Below are positions 14,882-20,628 of a DNA stretch of 34,100 nucleotides, piece by piece. Positions within the stretch are counted from its first letter, which is position 1; each line of letters starts with the position of its first letter. The stretch comes from a virus, in the IMG/VR virus record IMGVR_UViG_3300032316_001572, positions 1-34,100 of that record; one strand, written 5' to 3'. The notes beneath the pieces are model-generated. The model had not been told where the DNA came from, ran no database searches, and was given only the letters and a program-made list of their open reading frames with translations. The position numbers and the translations under genes are program-made.

Positions 14882-15064
14882 TTAGGCTGAAAGTTCGCAG
14901 CGGAAGCCCTCGGCTTCCATGCGGGCAACAAAGTCAGGCAAAGCCGACTTGCGGACGTTGAAACTTGCCGCGCCGCACCACCAGTCTTTCGCTGCCTGCG
15001 ATGCACAGACAACGACAGTGGTGGTTGCTGCAAAGTCTGCGGGGAGAATCAGAAAGTCGACCAT
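14882..15064 (-). CDS. Small unrecognised protein, first gene of the leftward accessory operon
   Basis: The 60-residue protein has a good AGGAG site before ATG and is the first gene after the promoter at 15111-15139. The chain reads as beta strands (DFLILPADFAATTTVVVCA), then a Trp/Cys-containing loop (KDWWCGAASFNV) and a final helix (LPDFVARMEAEGFRCEL). It has three Cys. No family is known to me. It may be expressed in the lysogen because its promoter is separate from the switch. Confidence 0.6.
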   Translation of the reverse strand: MVDFLILPADFAATTTVVVCASQAAKDWWCGAASFNVRKSALPDFVARMEAEGFRCELSA

Positions 15065-15368
15065 GTTTGCTGCTCCTTGTTTGGCACCGCGATCCGCAGC
15101 GCATGAACAGATAGTGCGCCGTTACTGGTAACCTGTCAAGGAAATGATCGAAATATTTTTTCGGCACGCCAGACCTGTCTAATACTCGCAACACCACGCT
15201 CGTAAAACGCGGGGATTTTCGATACCGCGCTCGGCCGAAATCTTAGACAGAAAAACAGCAAGATCGGCCACTGTGGCGGGTTTACGGGCGATTTTTCACG
15301 GCATGACCGAATACATTGCCGAGCCGGAGATCGGCTATCCATGCGGGTTTGCGGGCGGCGCTGTCTAA
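15065..15368. other. Intergenic region between leftward accessory genes and int
   Basis: About 300 bases with no convincing gene. It holds the leftward promoter near 15111-15139, an inverted repeat GTTAC/GTAAC inside that promoter, an A/T-rich patch (15150-15160), and several copies of CTGTCTAAT in both orientations. A 68-codon frame on the minus strand (15136-15342) has no ribosome binding site and unlike codon use and is not counted. Confidence 0.6.
15111..15139 (-). promoter_or_regulatory. Leftward promoter for the accessory operon, with operator-like repeat
   Basis: On the minus strand a consensus -35 TTGACA (15134-15139) is followed after exactly 17 bases by CACTAT (15111-15116) as a weak -10. 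The spacer contains GTTAC-N2-GTAAC (15121-15132 on +), a repressor-site-like inverted repeat lying between the two hexamers. The first gene begins about 45 bases downstream of the predicted start of transcription. Confidence 0.55.
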
Positions 15369-15394
15369 TTATTTGGCCCGCTGTCTAATACTCG
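15175..15394. repeat. Repeated CTGTCTAAT elements at the 3' end of int (candidate attP)
   Basis: The 14-mer CTGTCTAATACTCG occurs at 15175-15188 and 15381-15394. CTGTCTAAT also occurs at 15361-15369, and its inverse TTAGACAG at 15243-15250. The rightmost copies overlap the last codons and stop of int. Short sites repeated in both orientations beside int are what integrase core and arm binding sites look like. The crossover sequence cannot be fixed without the bacterial site. Confidence 0.55.
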
Positions 15395-16331
15395 GGCCAG
15401 AAACCACCGGCACGATCTTGTCGCGCAGGTATCGCTGAGTCACCCGCGAGTCGGTGTGGCCGAGCAGTTTCTGAGCGTCGATGCCCTGCGCGTCAGCCTC
15501 CGTTCCGCTCATTGCACGCAGGTCGTGCAAGTTGGCGTCATCGATGCCAGCCAGGCCGCAGGCGATCGTCCATTGTTTGTGAATCATGTGGTAATTCGGT
15601 GGCGCAGATCCAAGCAGGAAAGGCTGCGACACGTTGCCGTGGAGTGCTTTGGCATCGGCGACTGCGGCGCGAAGCTCGGGCGTCCAGGCGAGCATTAGTC
15701 TGCTGCCGGTCTTTTGCTGCTGGACGAAAACACCGGCATCAGTCACGTCTGCTCGTGAAACCTTCAGCACGTCACCGATACGCTGGCCGGTTGCGAAGCA
15801 CAGATCCATGATCACCTTGAGCATTGGCCTGGCCTGCGCTTTGATCAGATCAAACTCGCGCCGACTGATGCGCCTGGTGCGTGCGGCGATTGTCATCCGC
15901 TTGATGCCGACGCATGGGTTGTGGTCGATCATCTGCTCTTCGAGCGCAAAGTCGAAGACAAGCTTTAGCACCGTCAGCAGGCGGTTTGCAATGGCCGGCG
16001 TCGTCGAGTGTGCGCGGCGCAGGGTGGCAACATCGCGGCCGGTGACCTGATGCGGCGCAAAGTCGGCGAATGCCTCGGAAAGTCTCGCGGCGCAGTCGCG
16101 GTACTGCTTTTGCGTCGATGCTGCTTTGCCAGCAGTGATTGTCGGCATTGCTTGTGCTATCAGCGCGGGCATCCCGCCGAGCTTTTGCTCGTGCAGTCGA
16201 GCGTACTCAGCGAGCGCCGCCGGCAGGTCTGCGCCGAGCCTGATCCACTTGTTGCGCTTGACCAGATAGTAGGCGTTGTGCTTCTGATAAACGCAGGCGG
16301 GGAGCTGGCGTTGCTGCTTGCGTTGGCGCAT
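15369..16331 (-). CDS. int: Tyrosine recombinase integrase
   Basis: The 320-residue enzyme joins phage and bacterial attachment sites. All active residues are visible: R184 (GQRIGD), K207 (QQQKTGS), H269 and R272 (HDLRAMSGTEA), H292 (LLGHTD) and nucleophile Y301 (TQRYLRDK). The first 60 residues are basic and hold the arm-binding part (YYLVKRNKWIRLG); residues about 65-140 form the core-binding helices. ATG at 16331 has AGGAGA about ten bases upstream and is chosen over an in-frame ATG at 16367. It is the last gene of the leftward early operon, and its end overlaps repeated elements of the candidate attP. Confidence 0.93.
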   Translation of the reverse strand: MRQRKQQRQLPACVYQKHNAYYLVKRNKWIRLGADLPAALAEYARLHEQKLGGMPALIAQAMPTITAGKAASTQKQYRDCAARLSEAFADFAPHQVTGRDVATLRRAHSTTPAIANRLLTVLKLVFDFALEEQMIDHNPCVGIKRMTIAARTRRISRREFDLIKAQARPMLKVIMDLCFATGQRIGDVLKVSRADVTDAGVFVQQQKTGSRLMLAWTPELRAAVADAKALHGNVSQPFLLGSAPPNYHMIHKQWTIACGLAGIDDANLHDLRAMSGTEADAQGIDAQKLLGHTDSRVTQRYLRDKIVPVVSGPSIRQRAK

Positions 16332-16473
16332 TTTCGATGTCTCTCCTGAATACGACGATAGTGCCATCAGTCCGCAACCGATACGGCACGGCCAGCGCGC
16401 GCAATTCTCGTGCCTGCGCGCTGCGCATTTGCCGGCCGGTCAATACGCGGAGTTCGTCGTCGGTGAGAATCAC
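16207..16473 (-). CDS. DUF4224 protein, possible excision or integration helper
   Basis: The 88-residue frame begins at GTG and holds the DUF4224 pattern ILTDDELRVLTGRQMRSAQ, then LRALAVPYRLRTDGTIVVF. This winged-helix-like domain is often found directly before phage integrase genes and has been proposed to have an excisionase-like role. Its last 40 residues overlap the first 125 bases of int in another frame, an unusually long overlap; the Gln/Arg-rich tail may be a by-product of the int sequence, the real domain ending near residue 50. The ribosome binding site is weak. Confidence 0.7.
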   Translation of the reverse strand: MILTDDELRVLTGRQMRSAQARELRALAVPYRLRTDGTIVVFRRDIENAPTQAATPAPRLRLSEAQRLLSGQAQQVDQARRRPAGGAR

Positions 16474-16485
16474 GGTCGCGCCTGG

Positions 16486-16674
16486 TCAGAAACTCGGGTT
16501 GCCGTTGTCGTCGGCCTGTGTCATAGACTGGCCGCTGTCGCCGACTGTGGCTCGTTTATGAGGCTCAACCACCGGCTCGGCCTGCTTGTGGAGCCTGTCC
16601 CGCAGTTCATCCCTTTGCGCCAGCACGCACGCGGGGCGGGTGCAGTAGTAACTGCACGAATGGATGTCGCTCAT
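16486..16674 (-). CDS. Small Cys-containing protein of the leftward operon
   Basis: The 62-residue protein begins with SDIHSCSYYCTRPACVLAQR: three Cys spaced C-3-C-4-C, which could bind a metal. A charged helix follows (QRDELRDRLHKQAEPVVE) and then a polar tail. It overlaps the preceding gene by ATGA. No family is recognised. Its place among recombination genes suggests an accessory role in early lytic growth. Confidence 0.55.
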   Translation of the reverse strand: MSDIHSCSYYCTRPACVLAQRDELRDRLHKQAEPVVEPHKRATVGDSGQSMTQADDNGNPSF

Positions 16675-16841
16675 TGCAGCTCGTCCAAAACGTCCAGCAC
16701 GTCTTCGGCCCGCTCCAACGCCGCGTCCATCTCTTCGTCGGTCGTCTGCGGCAGGCCGTGCGACTGGCAGTAGGCGGGGTCAAGGCGACGCGTTGCGTCA
16801 ACGAGCTGGCGCAATGCGGCTTCGATTTCGAGTTCGCTCAT
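16671..16841 (-). CDS. Small acidic helical protein
   Basis: The 56-residue protein (start MSELEIEAALRQLVDATR) is highly acidic and mostly helical, ending EDVLDVLDELQ. A longer frame from 16886 runs back into the preceding gene, so ATG at 16841 is chosen: it lies 12 bases after that gene's stop. It overlaps the next gene by ATGA. It may be a partner of the recombination proteins; the function is not recognised. Confidence 0.5.
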   Translation of the reverse strand: MSELEIEAALRQLVDATRRLDPAYCQSHGLPQTTDEEMDAALERAEDVLDVLDELQ

Positions 16842-16854
16842 GTGCGGCGTCCGA

Positions 16855-17133
16855 TCAAAAGGGGATGTCGTCGTCCATATCGTCAAACCCGCCGCTTGCA
16901 GGCGCGGGTTTCGGCGCGGCCTTCTGCGCCGGCTTTGCAGGCGTGGCGTTTTTCGGCTTGACGGACAGCGAGTAAAACGAGCCGCTGCCGTCGGTGCGCT
17001 GCTTCAGCCAGCCGTCGAGCCAGTACTCGGTGCCATCGACGTTGATTTGGCCGCAAATGTCGGGATGCGTGTCCAACTCTTTGCGCGTGTTTTTGCTGAT
17101 GATTCCCTTGTTGGTGTTGTCGTACTGACTCAT
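16855..17133 (-). CDS. Small protein with SSB-type acidic C-terminal tail
   Basis: The 92-residue protein has a compact N-terminal domain (residues about 5-60: GIISKNTRKELDTHPDICGQ, then YWLDGWLKQR and FYSLSVKP), beta-rich and compatible with an OB-like or DUF736-like fold. A Lys/Ala/Pro linker follows, then the ending DDMDDDIPF. This is the same ending as bacterial SSB, which binds host RecQ, PriA, RecO, the DNA polymerase III chi subunit and others. It is made next to a YqaJ exonuclease and an ERF annealase. It either binds single-stranded DNA itself or copies the SSB tail to recruit host enzymes. AAGGGA precedes ATG; longer upstream frames are shadows of the exonuclease gene. Confidence 0.7.
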   Translation of the reverse strand: MSQYDNTNKGIISKNTRKELDTHPDICGQINVDGTEYWLDGWLKQRTDGSGSFYSLSVKPKNATPAKPAQKAAPKPAPASGGFDDMDDDIPF

Positions 17134-17750
17134 GCCGCTTCCCTTTCTGTGAGTTGTTGAAACATCGTTTCCACTTCCGCAAGGAACTTGCGGGCGTGCT
17201 CTTCCACCGCCTGGATCTCTTCCTTCGCGGGCACCCACTCCGCGATAAACAGCCGCTTGCGCTCGTCCCGTATGCGCGGGTCGAAGCTGACGAAAACCGC
17301 ACGCTCGCGCCCGGTGCACGCAAGCTGCGCGAGGATCTGCGGACGGTGCTGCTCGGGCACGCCACCGGCCAAAATCCAGCCAATGTGCGTCGTCGTCTGC
17401 GGGCACTTGAATTCGATGACGCCACCTGGAATCAGTCCGTCTGGCGTTGCGCCAAACTCGCTGATCTGCGGGTGGTCGTAGAAGCCGCAGGGCAGGATCA
17501 TCTGACTGCTTGCCAGCTCGTAAGCCGCTTTTGCTGCCGGCTCCTGCTCGAGGCCCCACTGCATAAACGAATTGACGAAATGCGGCACGGCATCGCCCGT
17601 CAGCCTTTCGGCCAGCAGCTCAACCTTCAGCGCCTTACGTTTGGCGCTGTCCGCACCTTTCGCGGTGAGATCCATCGCATCGGCCATGCGCGACGCGGTG
17701 AGCTTCCCGCAGCGCTGGTTAAGCCAGGCGGCTTTCTCGGCGTCATTCAT
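17130..17750 (-). CDS. YqaJ/lambda-exo type viral recombinase exonuclease
   Basis: The 206-residue protein is a 5'-3' double-strand DNA exonuclease of the PD-(D/E)xK class. The motifs are E68 and E70 in QWGLEQEP, D104 in FGATPDGLI, and E113 and K115 in GVIEFKCP; then Q126-region helices and a Lys/Glu-rich end. It makes 3' tails for the annealing protein encoded just before. ATG at 17750 has AGGTGG upstream and overlaps the ERF stop; the frame is open to 17840 but that part is a shadow of erf. It ends in the start of the SSB-tail protein (ATGA). Confidence 0.9.
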   Translation of the reverse strand: MNDAEKAAWLNQRCGKLTASRMADAMDLTAKGADSAKRKALKVELLAERLTGDAVPHFVNSFMQWGLEQEPAAKAAYELASSQMILPCGFYDHPQISEFGATPDGLIPGGVIEFKCPQTTTHIGWILAGGVPEQHRPQILAQLACTGRERAVFVSFDPRIRDERKRLFIAEWVPAKEEIQAVEEHARKFLAEVETMFQQLTEREAA

Positions 17751-18361
17751 GCGGCCACCTTTGTGCTGGGAAACGCGGGCACTTCCGGCATGTGTACGCG
17801 AGTAGCCACCGCTTTCAACTCGCCCTGGTGCCGCTCCCATACAGCCGCCTTAGTCGGCGAGTTAGGAATCTTCTTAAACCGCGCCTGCAACGCATCCAAA
17901 CCGCTCATGGCCGCATCGCGCAGGCTATCCAGCACCAACGCCGCTTCGGTGTCGTTAATGGCGACTGGCGGCTTCGGGGCAGGCTTGCTGGCGACCGCCG
18001 CGTTGCCGTCGTCGTCTTCTGCCGGGACGCCGAATGCGGCCATTAGCGAATAGCGGCGGCAGTACGTCAGTGCGCTGCCAAAGCCCTGCGCGTCCTGCTT
18101 GCTGGCCGGGACAAACAACGGCCCGCAGGCCAGCGACTCGCCACTTGAGTGATGAATGACCGTCTCAACGCACACACCGCCGTCAGCCGGGTGTGTCACC
18201 TGCCGAAACCACAGGCCATGCTCGGCCAGTGCGGGTTTCACCGCGTCCACGACCGATGACAGATCCGCATACTTGCTGCGGAATGCCGGGTTGGTCTTGC
18301 CCTTTACCGCGCCTTCAATTTTGGCGAAAGCCAGTGCCATCGCTGCTGAAAGTTCTTTCAC
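17747..18361 (-). CDS. erf: ERF family single-strand annealing recombinase
   Basis: The 204-residue protein pairs complementary single strands in phage recombination, as P22 Erf does. The family pattern is present: MALAFAKIEGAVKGKTNPAF, RSKYADLSSVVDAVKPALAE, GLWFRQVTH, GSALTYCRRYSLMAAFGV and an acidic linker DDDGNAA. It starts at GTG 18361 with a GGGGGG site about five bases upstream and overlaps the previous stop (GTGA). The frame stays open to 18628 but upstream is shadow. It works with the YqaJ exonuclease made from the same message, a two-part recombination system like Red. Confidence 0.92.
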   Translation of the reverse strand: MKELSAAMALAFAKIEGAVKGKTNPAFRSKYADLSSVVDAVKPALAEHGLWFRQVTHPADGGVCVETVIHHSSGESLACGPLFVPASKQDAQGFGSALTYCRRYSLMAAFGVPAEDDDGNAAVASKPAPKPPVAINDTEAALVLDSLRDAAMSGLDALQARFKKIPNSPTKAAVWERHQGELKAVATRVHMPEVPAFPSTKVAA

Positions 18362-18567
18362 GACATCACCCCCCACAAAATAATCACAAATGCGGCCAGC
18401 GCGGCCCACATGCCTGCGCCCAACAGGGCCGAGTTCAAAATGCCGGTGATGGTGCTGAGCTCGCCGCGGTCGTCGCCGCAGATGTCTGACCAGTTCAGGT
18501 CGTGGCGGCGCACGCCGTCCATGCGAGTGCCGCCGTAAGGATTGGTAAGGAATGGGGCGCGTTTCAT
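18358..18567 (-). CDS. Small single-pass membrane protein of the leftward operon
   Basis: The 69-residue protein has a basic N-terminus (MKRAPFLTNPYGGTRMDGVR), then an acidic stretch, and ends with one membrane segment, LGAGMWAALAAFVIILWGV. GGGAGG lies four bases before the ATG at 18567. Its end overlaps erf. Small membrane proteins in this part of lambdoid genomes often block superinfection or change host physiology, but no family is recognised. Confidence 0.55.
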   Translation of the reverse strand: MKRAPFLTNPYGGTRMDGVRRHDLNWSDICGDDRGELSTITGILNSALLGAGMWAALAAFVIILWGVMS

Positions 18568-18983
18568 GCCGCCTCCCAATCCGGGCCGCCGTCGTCGAAA
18601 AACTCATCCGACTTGCAGCCGGCTTCAAACTCGGCCTGATGGTCGGCGAATTTGCGAAAGAGCTTGATGTCGGTGCGAATGGGGTTTGTGCAGAAGTCGC
18701 GAGTGTTCGCTGCCGTCAGCAGGTCGGAGTTCTCGGCCAGCCACCAGCCGAATTCCTCAAAAACGCTCACCTCTGTGCGACCGCCAACCGTGGCGCTGCC
18801 GTTAACTTTGACTTGCAGCAGGCTTGGGTAAACGCCTGGACGCCCGGTGCTGCTCATCCCCGCCAGTGCCTCAACGATCTGGTTGCTGCGGTCAATCGTC
18901 CAGGTGTCTCGAGACTCTTGCAGCGTGTCGCTGCGTTCGGCGCGGGCTTCGTGCCTGCGGCGAAAAAAAATGTTCATGTCCAT
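18564..18983 (-). CDS. First gene of leftward early operon, unrecognised
   Basis: The 139-residue protein starts MDMNIFFRRRHEARAER, with GGAGA seven bases upstream of ATG 18983. The early part is basic; the rest is mixed with acidic helices (SVFEEFGWWLAENSDLL, IKLFRKFADHQAEFEAG) and an acidic end (DEFFDDGGPDWEA). It is the first gene read from the leftward promoter at 19026-19053, the place of lambda N-type and anti-host genes. No motif gives a function. An Arg-rich start of this kind could bind RNA, as antiterminators do, but this is only a suggestion. Confidence 0.6.
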   Translation of the reverse strand: MDMNIFFRRRHEARAERSDTLQESRDTWTIDRSNQIVEALAGMSSTGRPGVYPSLLQVKVNGSATVGGRTEVSVFEEFGWWLAENSDLLTAANTRDFCTNPIRTDIKLFRKFADHQAEFEAGCKSDEFFDDGGPDWEAA

Positions 18984-19025
18984 CTCTATCTCTCCTGTGT
19001 CACCGCTTGTTGCGGCATGGATAGA

Positions 19026-19053
19026 AGTATGGCACATCCACACATAGAGTCAA
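19026..19053 (-). promoter_or_regulatory. Leftward early promoter (PL-like) with operator half-site
   Basis: On the minus strand, -35 TTGACT (19048-19053), a 16-base spacer and -10 CATACT (19026-19031). On the plus strand the element reads GAAGTATGG (19024-19032), the same half-site as in the operator at 19535, followed by an imperfect inverted partner near 19038-19046. The same hexamer pair recurs in the rightward promoter, so both are probably held by one repressor. Confidence 0.7.
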
Positions 19054-19082
19054 GCAAATCCAAACTCGCAACGCAAATTTTT

Positions 19083-19481
19083 TTACTTGATCAACTTTTC
19101 GTCGTTTTTTGCGAGCTGCGACAGGTAGCTCGAGAACTCAACGTAAGTGTCGCTCGTGGGCGGGCGAAGGAATTTTGCTGGCGTTGATGTCTGCACGCGC
19201 TCGGCAAGCAACAGGGCTTCTACAACGTACTCGCGCAGTGCTTCGGGCAGCTCTCGAATTCGCTTGTCGTAGCCCGCAGACGCTTCGCGGCCAAGGATCA
19301 GCCAATCCAAGCTGGCCCCGGTTAGCTGCGAAAACTTGACCAGGGCGTCAAGGCTCGGGTGGTAGTAGTCGTTTTCGTACTGGCTCACAGACGCCTTAGT
19401 GGACTGAAGTACATCAGCCACTTGTTGCTGCGTAAGGCCAGCCTGCAACCGGGCCGCCTTCATTCGTTCGCCAATCTTCAT
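19083..19481 (-). CDS. CI-like repressor, XRE helix-turn-helix, no peptidase domain
   Basis: The 132-residue protein has an XRE-type DNA-binding domain at residues 1-62 (LTQQQVADVLQSTKASVSQ, then YENDYYHPSLDALVKFSQ). A helical C-terminal part (EALREYVVEALLLAERVQ) probably makes dimers. It lacks the Ser-Lys peptidase domain of lambda CI, so RecA-driven self-cleavage is not expected; induction must work another way, for example through an antirepressor or unstable repressor. It is transcribed away from the Cro-like gene, and no ribosome binding site precedes the ATG at 19481. Confidence 0.85.
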   Translation of the reverse strand: MKIGERMKAARLQAGLTQQQVADVLQSTKASVSQYENDYYHPSLDALVKFSQLTGASLDWLILGREASAGYDKRIRELPEALREYVVEALLLAERVQTSTPAKFLRPPTSDTYVEFSSYLSQLAKNDEKLIK

Positions 19482-19489
19482 TCGGCGAA

Positions 19490-19495
19490 GTTATA
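19490..19495 (-). promoter_or_regulatory. Probable -10 of the repressor promoter (PRM-like), leaderless start
   Basis: TATAAC on the minus strand ends eight bases before the repressor ATG, so transcription should start at or beside the A of ATG. No good -35 is found 16-18 bases upstream; instead the imperfect operator around 19512-19522 lies there. This suits a promoter that needs the bound repressor for activation, as at lambda PRM, whose mRNA is also leaderless. Confidence 0.5.
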
Positions 19496-19526
19496 GCAAA
19501 ACAAGTGCCTGGATGTACGGATGCGC

Positions 19527-19559
19527 TTGACTATTGAAGTATGGATGAGTCATACTTCA
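19527..19559 (+). promoter_or_regulatory. Rightward early promoter (PR-like) overlapping a palindromic operator
   Basis: The -35 TTGACT (19527-19532) and -10 CATACT (19551-19556) are 18 bases apart. The inverted repeat TGAAGTATG (19535-19543) and CATACTTCA (19551-19559), with a seven-base centre, covers the spacer and the -10. The arms are perfect complements. A bound dimer would block RNA polymerase. The related sequence GTACGGATG at 19514-19522 may be a second, weaker site. Confidence 0.75.
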
Positions 19560-19562
19560 CGC

Positions 19563-19778
19563 ATGACATCAAAAAACCATTGCCCTGACCGGGCAGAACC
19601 ACTAAGCGCAGCGATCAAGGCGGTCGGCGGCTACTCGGCTTTGGCGGCGATTTTGGGGCTGACCAAAGCAAGCGTGCACCAGTGGAAACGGGTTCCTGCG
19701 GAGCGTGTGCTTGCCGTTGAAGCCGCAACCGGCGTTTCCCGCCAGCAGTTGCGGCCCGATTTGTACCCAGCGGAATGA
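19563..19778 (+). CDS. Cro-like repressor (YdaS family)
   Basis: The 71-residue protein matches the YdaS/Cro pattern: LSAAIKAVGGYSALAAILGL, then KASVHQWKRVPAERV, then EAATGVSRQQLRPDL. The GLTKASVHQW part is the recognition helix region. It is the first gene of the rightward early operon and would compete with the CI-like protein at the operator. The start is ATG 19563, only six bases after the -10, with no ribosome binding site, so its message looks leaderless. In-frame ATGs at 19521 and 19545 lie upstream of the predicted transcript start. Its stop overlaps a tiny frame as ATGA. Confidence 0.85.
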   Translation: MTSKNHCPDRAEPLSAAIKAVGGYSALAAILGLTKASVHQWKRVPAERVLAVEAATGVSRQQLRPDLYPAE

Positions 19779-19855
19779 CTGTACGCATGTCCAGTATTTT
19801 GCTCGCCGACTGGCTCATGGCGCGAGCCTGTCAACTTTACCGGCAGTCGGCATGA
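19775..19855 (+). CDS. Possible 26-residue coupling peptide between cro and the replication gene
   Basis: The frame starts in the cro stop (ATGA) and ends in the start of the YdaU-like gene (ATGA), reading MTVRMSSILLADWLMARACQ and a short tail. It has no other feature and no family. Because the next gene has no clear ribosome binding site, passage of ribosomes through this frame may deliver them to that start. A real peptide is possible; the tight fit at both ends is the main support. Confidence 0.4.
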   Translation: MTVRMSSILLADWLMARACQLYRQSA

Positions 19856-20628
19856 ACTACTACCCGTTCCATCTCGGTGATTACGCCACCCATGCCGGGC
19901 ACCTTGACCCGGTAGAGGACTGCGCTTACCGCAGGCTGATCGATCTCTACATGCTCACCGAACAACCGCTGCCGCTGGACGTTGACCTGCTGGCTCGCAA
20001 GATTCGGATGAAAGATTACGCCGCAGCGGTGCGCGATGTACTAAACGAGTTCTTTACGCAGACCGACGACGCATGGACGCATTCGCGCTGCGACCGGGAA
20101 ATCGAGGCCTTTAGGCGTGCGTCTGACAACGCATCGCGAGCAGGCAAGGCGTCCGCGTTGAGCAGAAAGGCAACGCGCGTTGAACGACCGTTGAACGACT
20201 GTTCAACGACTGTGCAACCAACCAAGAGCCAAGAGCCAAGAGCCAAGAGCCAAGAAAAAGAGAGAGAGAGCGCAACAGACGCGGCTGACGCCGCTCCCCG
20301 CTCTCGTTCGATTGCGATACCCGCTGACTTTCCAAGCGAAGCCGAGCTTGCATGGTGCGACTCCGAGCGGCCGGATCTGTCGGCCGGGACTGTCGCCGTC
20401 GCTTTCCGCGATTACCACCTGGCGCACGGCTCAACGATGAAGTCCTGGCCTGCGGCATGGCGCACCTGGGTGCGCAAGGAGCGAGCGCAGATCCGCGCGG
20501 CACCGGCATACGGCAAGACGGCGCTCGACAAGCAGGCCGACGTGATCGCAAAAATCCTGCGGATCGACACCGCGCAACCCTTGGACATCTTCGATGAGCC
20601 ACCAAGACTTTCCGCTGCACGCGATTGA
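19852..20628 (+). CDS. Replication initiation protein, YdaU/DUF1376 type
   Basis: The 258-residue protein begins with the DUF1376 pattern (MNYYPFHLGDYATHAGHLD, DCAYRRLIDLYMLTEQPLP), running to about residue 105. It is followed by a low-complexity linker (about 108-145) encoded by direct repeats. The C-terminal part resembles DnaT-type primosome ends: IAIPADFPSEAELAW and HGSTMKSWPAAWRTW with a KERAQ end. In lambdoid phages such proteins take the place of gpO, binding the origin and recruiting a helicase loader. The lambda P-like gene follows with a 35-base overlap. An upstream open stretch from 19705 is a cro shadow. Confidence 0.82.
   Translation: MNYYPFHLGDYATHAGHLDPVEDCAYRRLIDLYMLTEQPLPLDVDLLARKIRMKDYAAAVRDVLNEFFTQTDDAWTHSRCDREIEAFRRASDNASRAGKASALSRKATRVERPLNDCSTTVQPTKSQEPRAKSQEKERESATDAADAAPRSRSIAIPADFPSEAELAWCDSERPDLSAGTVAVAFRDYHLAHGSTMKSWPAAWRTWVRKERAQIRAAPAYGKTALDKQADVIAKILRIDTAQPLDIFDEPPRLSAARD
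20178..20256 (+). repeat. Iteron-like and heptamer repeats in the replication gene (candidate origin)
   Basis: Three 11-base units in a row, CGTTGAACGAC (20178-20188), the same again (20189-20199) and TGTTCAACGAC (20200-20210), are followed by a degenerate fourth. Next come five units of CCAAGAG (20222-20256, the last ending AAGAA), then an AAAAAGAGAGAGAGAG purine run. In lambda the origin iterons lie inside gene O, encoding its linker; the position here is equivalent. Confidence 0.6.

Noticed and set aside
13931-14890. 319-codon open frame on the plus strand
   Set aside because: It starts inside the phosphoesterase and runs antisense to the leftward accessory genes. The product is Arg-rich with no motif, while the minus-strand genes have good ribosome binding sites.
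17154-18053. 299-codon open frame on the plus strand
   Set aside because: It is antisense to the YqaJ exonuclease and ERF genes, which have clear family motifs.
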